Source of the DNA: Methanoregula sp.
GTDB lineage: Archaea; Halobacteriota; Methanomicrobia; Methanomicrobiales; Methanospirillaceae
NCBI GenBank assembly: GCA_003157895.1
Contig: PMKW01000036.1
Location: forward strand, 1-6,263
Reading direction: 5' to 3'
Length of the DNA: 6,263 nt
Shown: in pieces, positions 5,437 through 6,263 of the stretch
Layout: every line of letters begins with the position of its first letter
How positions within the stretch are numbered: the first letter of the stretch is position 1
The notes under the pieces: generated by a model
What the model was told of the DNA's origin: nothing
What the model saw: only the letters and a program-made list of their open reading frames with translations
Database searches by the model: none
Position numbers and translations under genes: made by a program

Positions 5437-5982
5437 TTAAAATTCCATGATCCATTCATCAGTTGTCATCACGCGGGCAAACCGTTGCTGCTGGGTGACA
5501 AGGATTGCCCGGTGGAGGTCGGCAGCGCTGATGGAGCCGGCATGGTTGGAGAGCGGGAGCGTACCTGTTGCATCGGCAAGAAAGTTCACGGCATAGTTCC
5601 GGTGGAATGCCTGCCTTGCCGTGGTGTCGCAGCATATCTGGGTCATATAGCCGGCGATGGTGATGGTGGAGATCGAATGCTCCTGCAGCCAGTTCTCAAG
5701 AGAGGTGCCGGTAAAACTTCCCGGCAGGTTTTTCTCTATAATGACATCAGCATGCCGGTGCTTGATCTCATCGTGGAGTTCCCACCCGGGCGTCCCTTTC
5801 CGGAACGTGACTGCCTCCGGCGCTGTGTTGGTATGCCGGATGACGATGACCGGAACGCGGCCGTCGTGGGCCCAGTCCATTGCCTTAAGAATATTATCGA
5901 GGCTCCCGGTCGGGTGGGTCACCGGGAGTTTGCCGGTAAAATATTCGTTCTGGACATCGATGACCAGCAGGGTTTCTTTCAT
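5437..5982 (-). CDS. Isochorismatase-family cysteine hydrolase
   Basis: This 181-residue single-domain cytosolic hydrolase belongs to the family that includes nicotinamidase, isochorismatase and ureidoacrylate/carbamoylsarcosine amidohydrolases. The triad is visible: D9 ([10 protein letters not shown]), K84 ([14 protein letters not shown]) and nucleophile C117 ([16 protein letters not shown]), followed by NFLADATGT. The K-x-x-x-SFxGT-xLxxWL segment and the cysteine motif with TA four positions on are typical. The length is normal for the family. There is no HxxxH-type zinc site of classical nicotinamidases that I can point to, so the substrate is open. Its ATG overlaps the TGA of the upstream Cas6b-like gene (ATGA, 5982-5979), and AGGAG four bases before the ATG (5987-5991, minus strand) is a strong ribosome-binding site. 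The two genes are therefore co-transcribed. Confidence 0.9.
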   Translation of the reverse strand: MKETLLVIDVQNEYFTGKLPVTHPTGSLDNILKAMDWAHDGRVPVIVIRHTNTAPEAVTFRKGTPGWELHDEIKHRHADVIIEKNLPGSFTGTSLENWLQEHSISTITIAGYMTQICCDTTARQAFHRNYAVNFLADATGTLPLSNHAGSISAADLHRAILVTQQQRFARVMTTDEWIMEF

Positions 5983-6263
5983 TTTTCTCCTGAGTATGTA
6001 TCGGAAGATTCCGTAATACGCTTTATTGTCCCGTATCCCTGCGAGACCGACAGCCCGATACCGAGGTAATCCGGGATAGTGAGATTTGTAACGAATTTTC
6101 CGAGAAAGACCATCACGTTTTCCCGGCCGATCCGGTCCCTGCGGAACCGCACCTTCGCCTCGCAGCTGACCGGGATGGTTATGCCGTAGTCGAGCGATTT
6201 GGCAAGCGTATGCAGGTGGGCAGCAAGGAGTTTCTGCATGAAGGCATCCCTTTGCAGCTTGCC
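5979..6263 (-). CDS. Cas6b-like CRISPR-associated endoribonuclease, C-terminal part (5'-truncated)
   Basis: These are the last 94 residues of a protein whose reading frame runs off the right edge; the ATG at 6239 is probably internal. The segment [30 protein letters not shown] followed by [26 protein letters not shown] (fragment residues 56-80) matches my memory of the Cas6b C-terminal domain: a helix ending in AK-x-L, a basic strand, a GxFxxNxxxPxxxGIG segment and the terminal glycine-rich G-x-G-x-SVS-x-G-[FY]-G-T loop that contacts repeat RNA. Cas6 enzymes cut CRISPR repeat transcripts into crRNAs. The usual lysine or arginine after GIG (GIGKSVSRGFG) is leucine here and the second basic residue is glutamine, so RNA binding may be altered. 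Catalytic residues, expected nearer the N-terminus, cannot be checked. No CRISPR array or other cas gene lies in the window. Confidence 0.72.
   Translation of the reverse strand, partial: GKLQRDAFMQKLLAAHLHTLAKSLDYGITIPVSCEAKVRFRRDRIGRENVMVFLGKFVTNLTIPDYLGIGLSVSQGYGTIKRITESSDTYSGEK

Noticed and set aside
5219..5440. Plus-strand frame of 73 residues after adenine deaminase
   Set aside because: It runs through the ade terminator hairpin and T-tracts and has no ribosome-binding site or recognisable pattern.
5485..6069. Plus-strand frame of 194 residues at the right side
   Set aside because: It is antisense to the isochorismatase-family gene, which has an intact catalytic triad and a ribosome-binding site.
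1..6263. CRISPR array associated with the Cas6b-like gene
   Set aside because: No regularly spaced 25-40 base repeat was seen by eye on either strand. Only short direct repeats were found.

Overview
The window looks like part of the chromosome of a methanogenic euryarchaeon, most likely of the order Methanomicrobiales (the Methanoregula, Methanosphaerula and Methanolinea type). This is inferred from the gene content: an archaeal-type RNase Z, a COG1107-like S1-OB-DHH nuclease, a small DUF7123-type winged-helix protein and a Cas6b-like protein. TATA boxes, GGAG/GGTGA ribosome-binding sites, probable leaderless starts and T-tract termination also point to an archaeon. No rRNA, tRNA, transposase, integrase or CRISPR array was seen.

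Layout, left to right. Positions 1-411 (+) are the C-terminal part of RNase Z, cut by the window edge and ending in a 7-bp hairpin that spans its stop codon. Positions 412-575 are a promoter and leader with several small dyads. Positions 576-2426 (+) encode a large DHH-superfamily phosphoesterase/nuclease with N-terminal S1 and OB-fold domains. Positions 2427-2649 are non-coding and end in a clear TATA promoter flanked by an inverted repeat. They are followed by a small winged-helix protein (2650-2901), an unrecognised 62-residue protein (2933-3121), a 119-residue membrane-anchored or secreted beta-rich protein (3232-3591), and a complete adenine deaminase that starts on the base after that protein's stop codon (3592-5259). 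A convergent intergenic region (5260-5436) carries a strong hairpin with a T-tract plus two related motifs. On the minus strand, a Cas6b-like protein enters from the right edge (6263-5979) and overlaps by ATGA an isochorismatase-family hydrolase (5982-5437).

How the genes relate. The left part has an RNA/DNA metabolism theme: tRNA 3'-end maturation followed by a nucleic-acid-binding exonuclease candidate. The middle is a string of small, probably independently transcribed genes, ending in a tight pair of one exported protein and a purine-salvage enzyme. The minus-strand pair is a two-gene translationally coupled unit in which a crRNA-processing-type fold sits beside a small-molecule amidohydrolase, with no other cas gene visible. 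No clearly new multi-gene defence or mobile system is visible. The most unusual items are this Cas6b-like/isochorismatase pair and the secreted-protein/adenine-deaminase junction.
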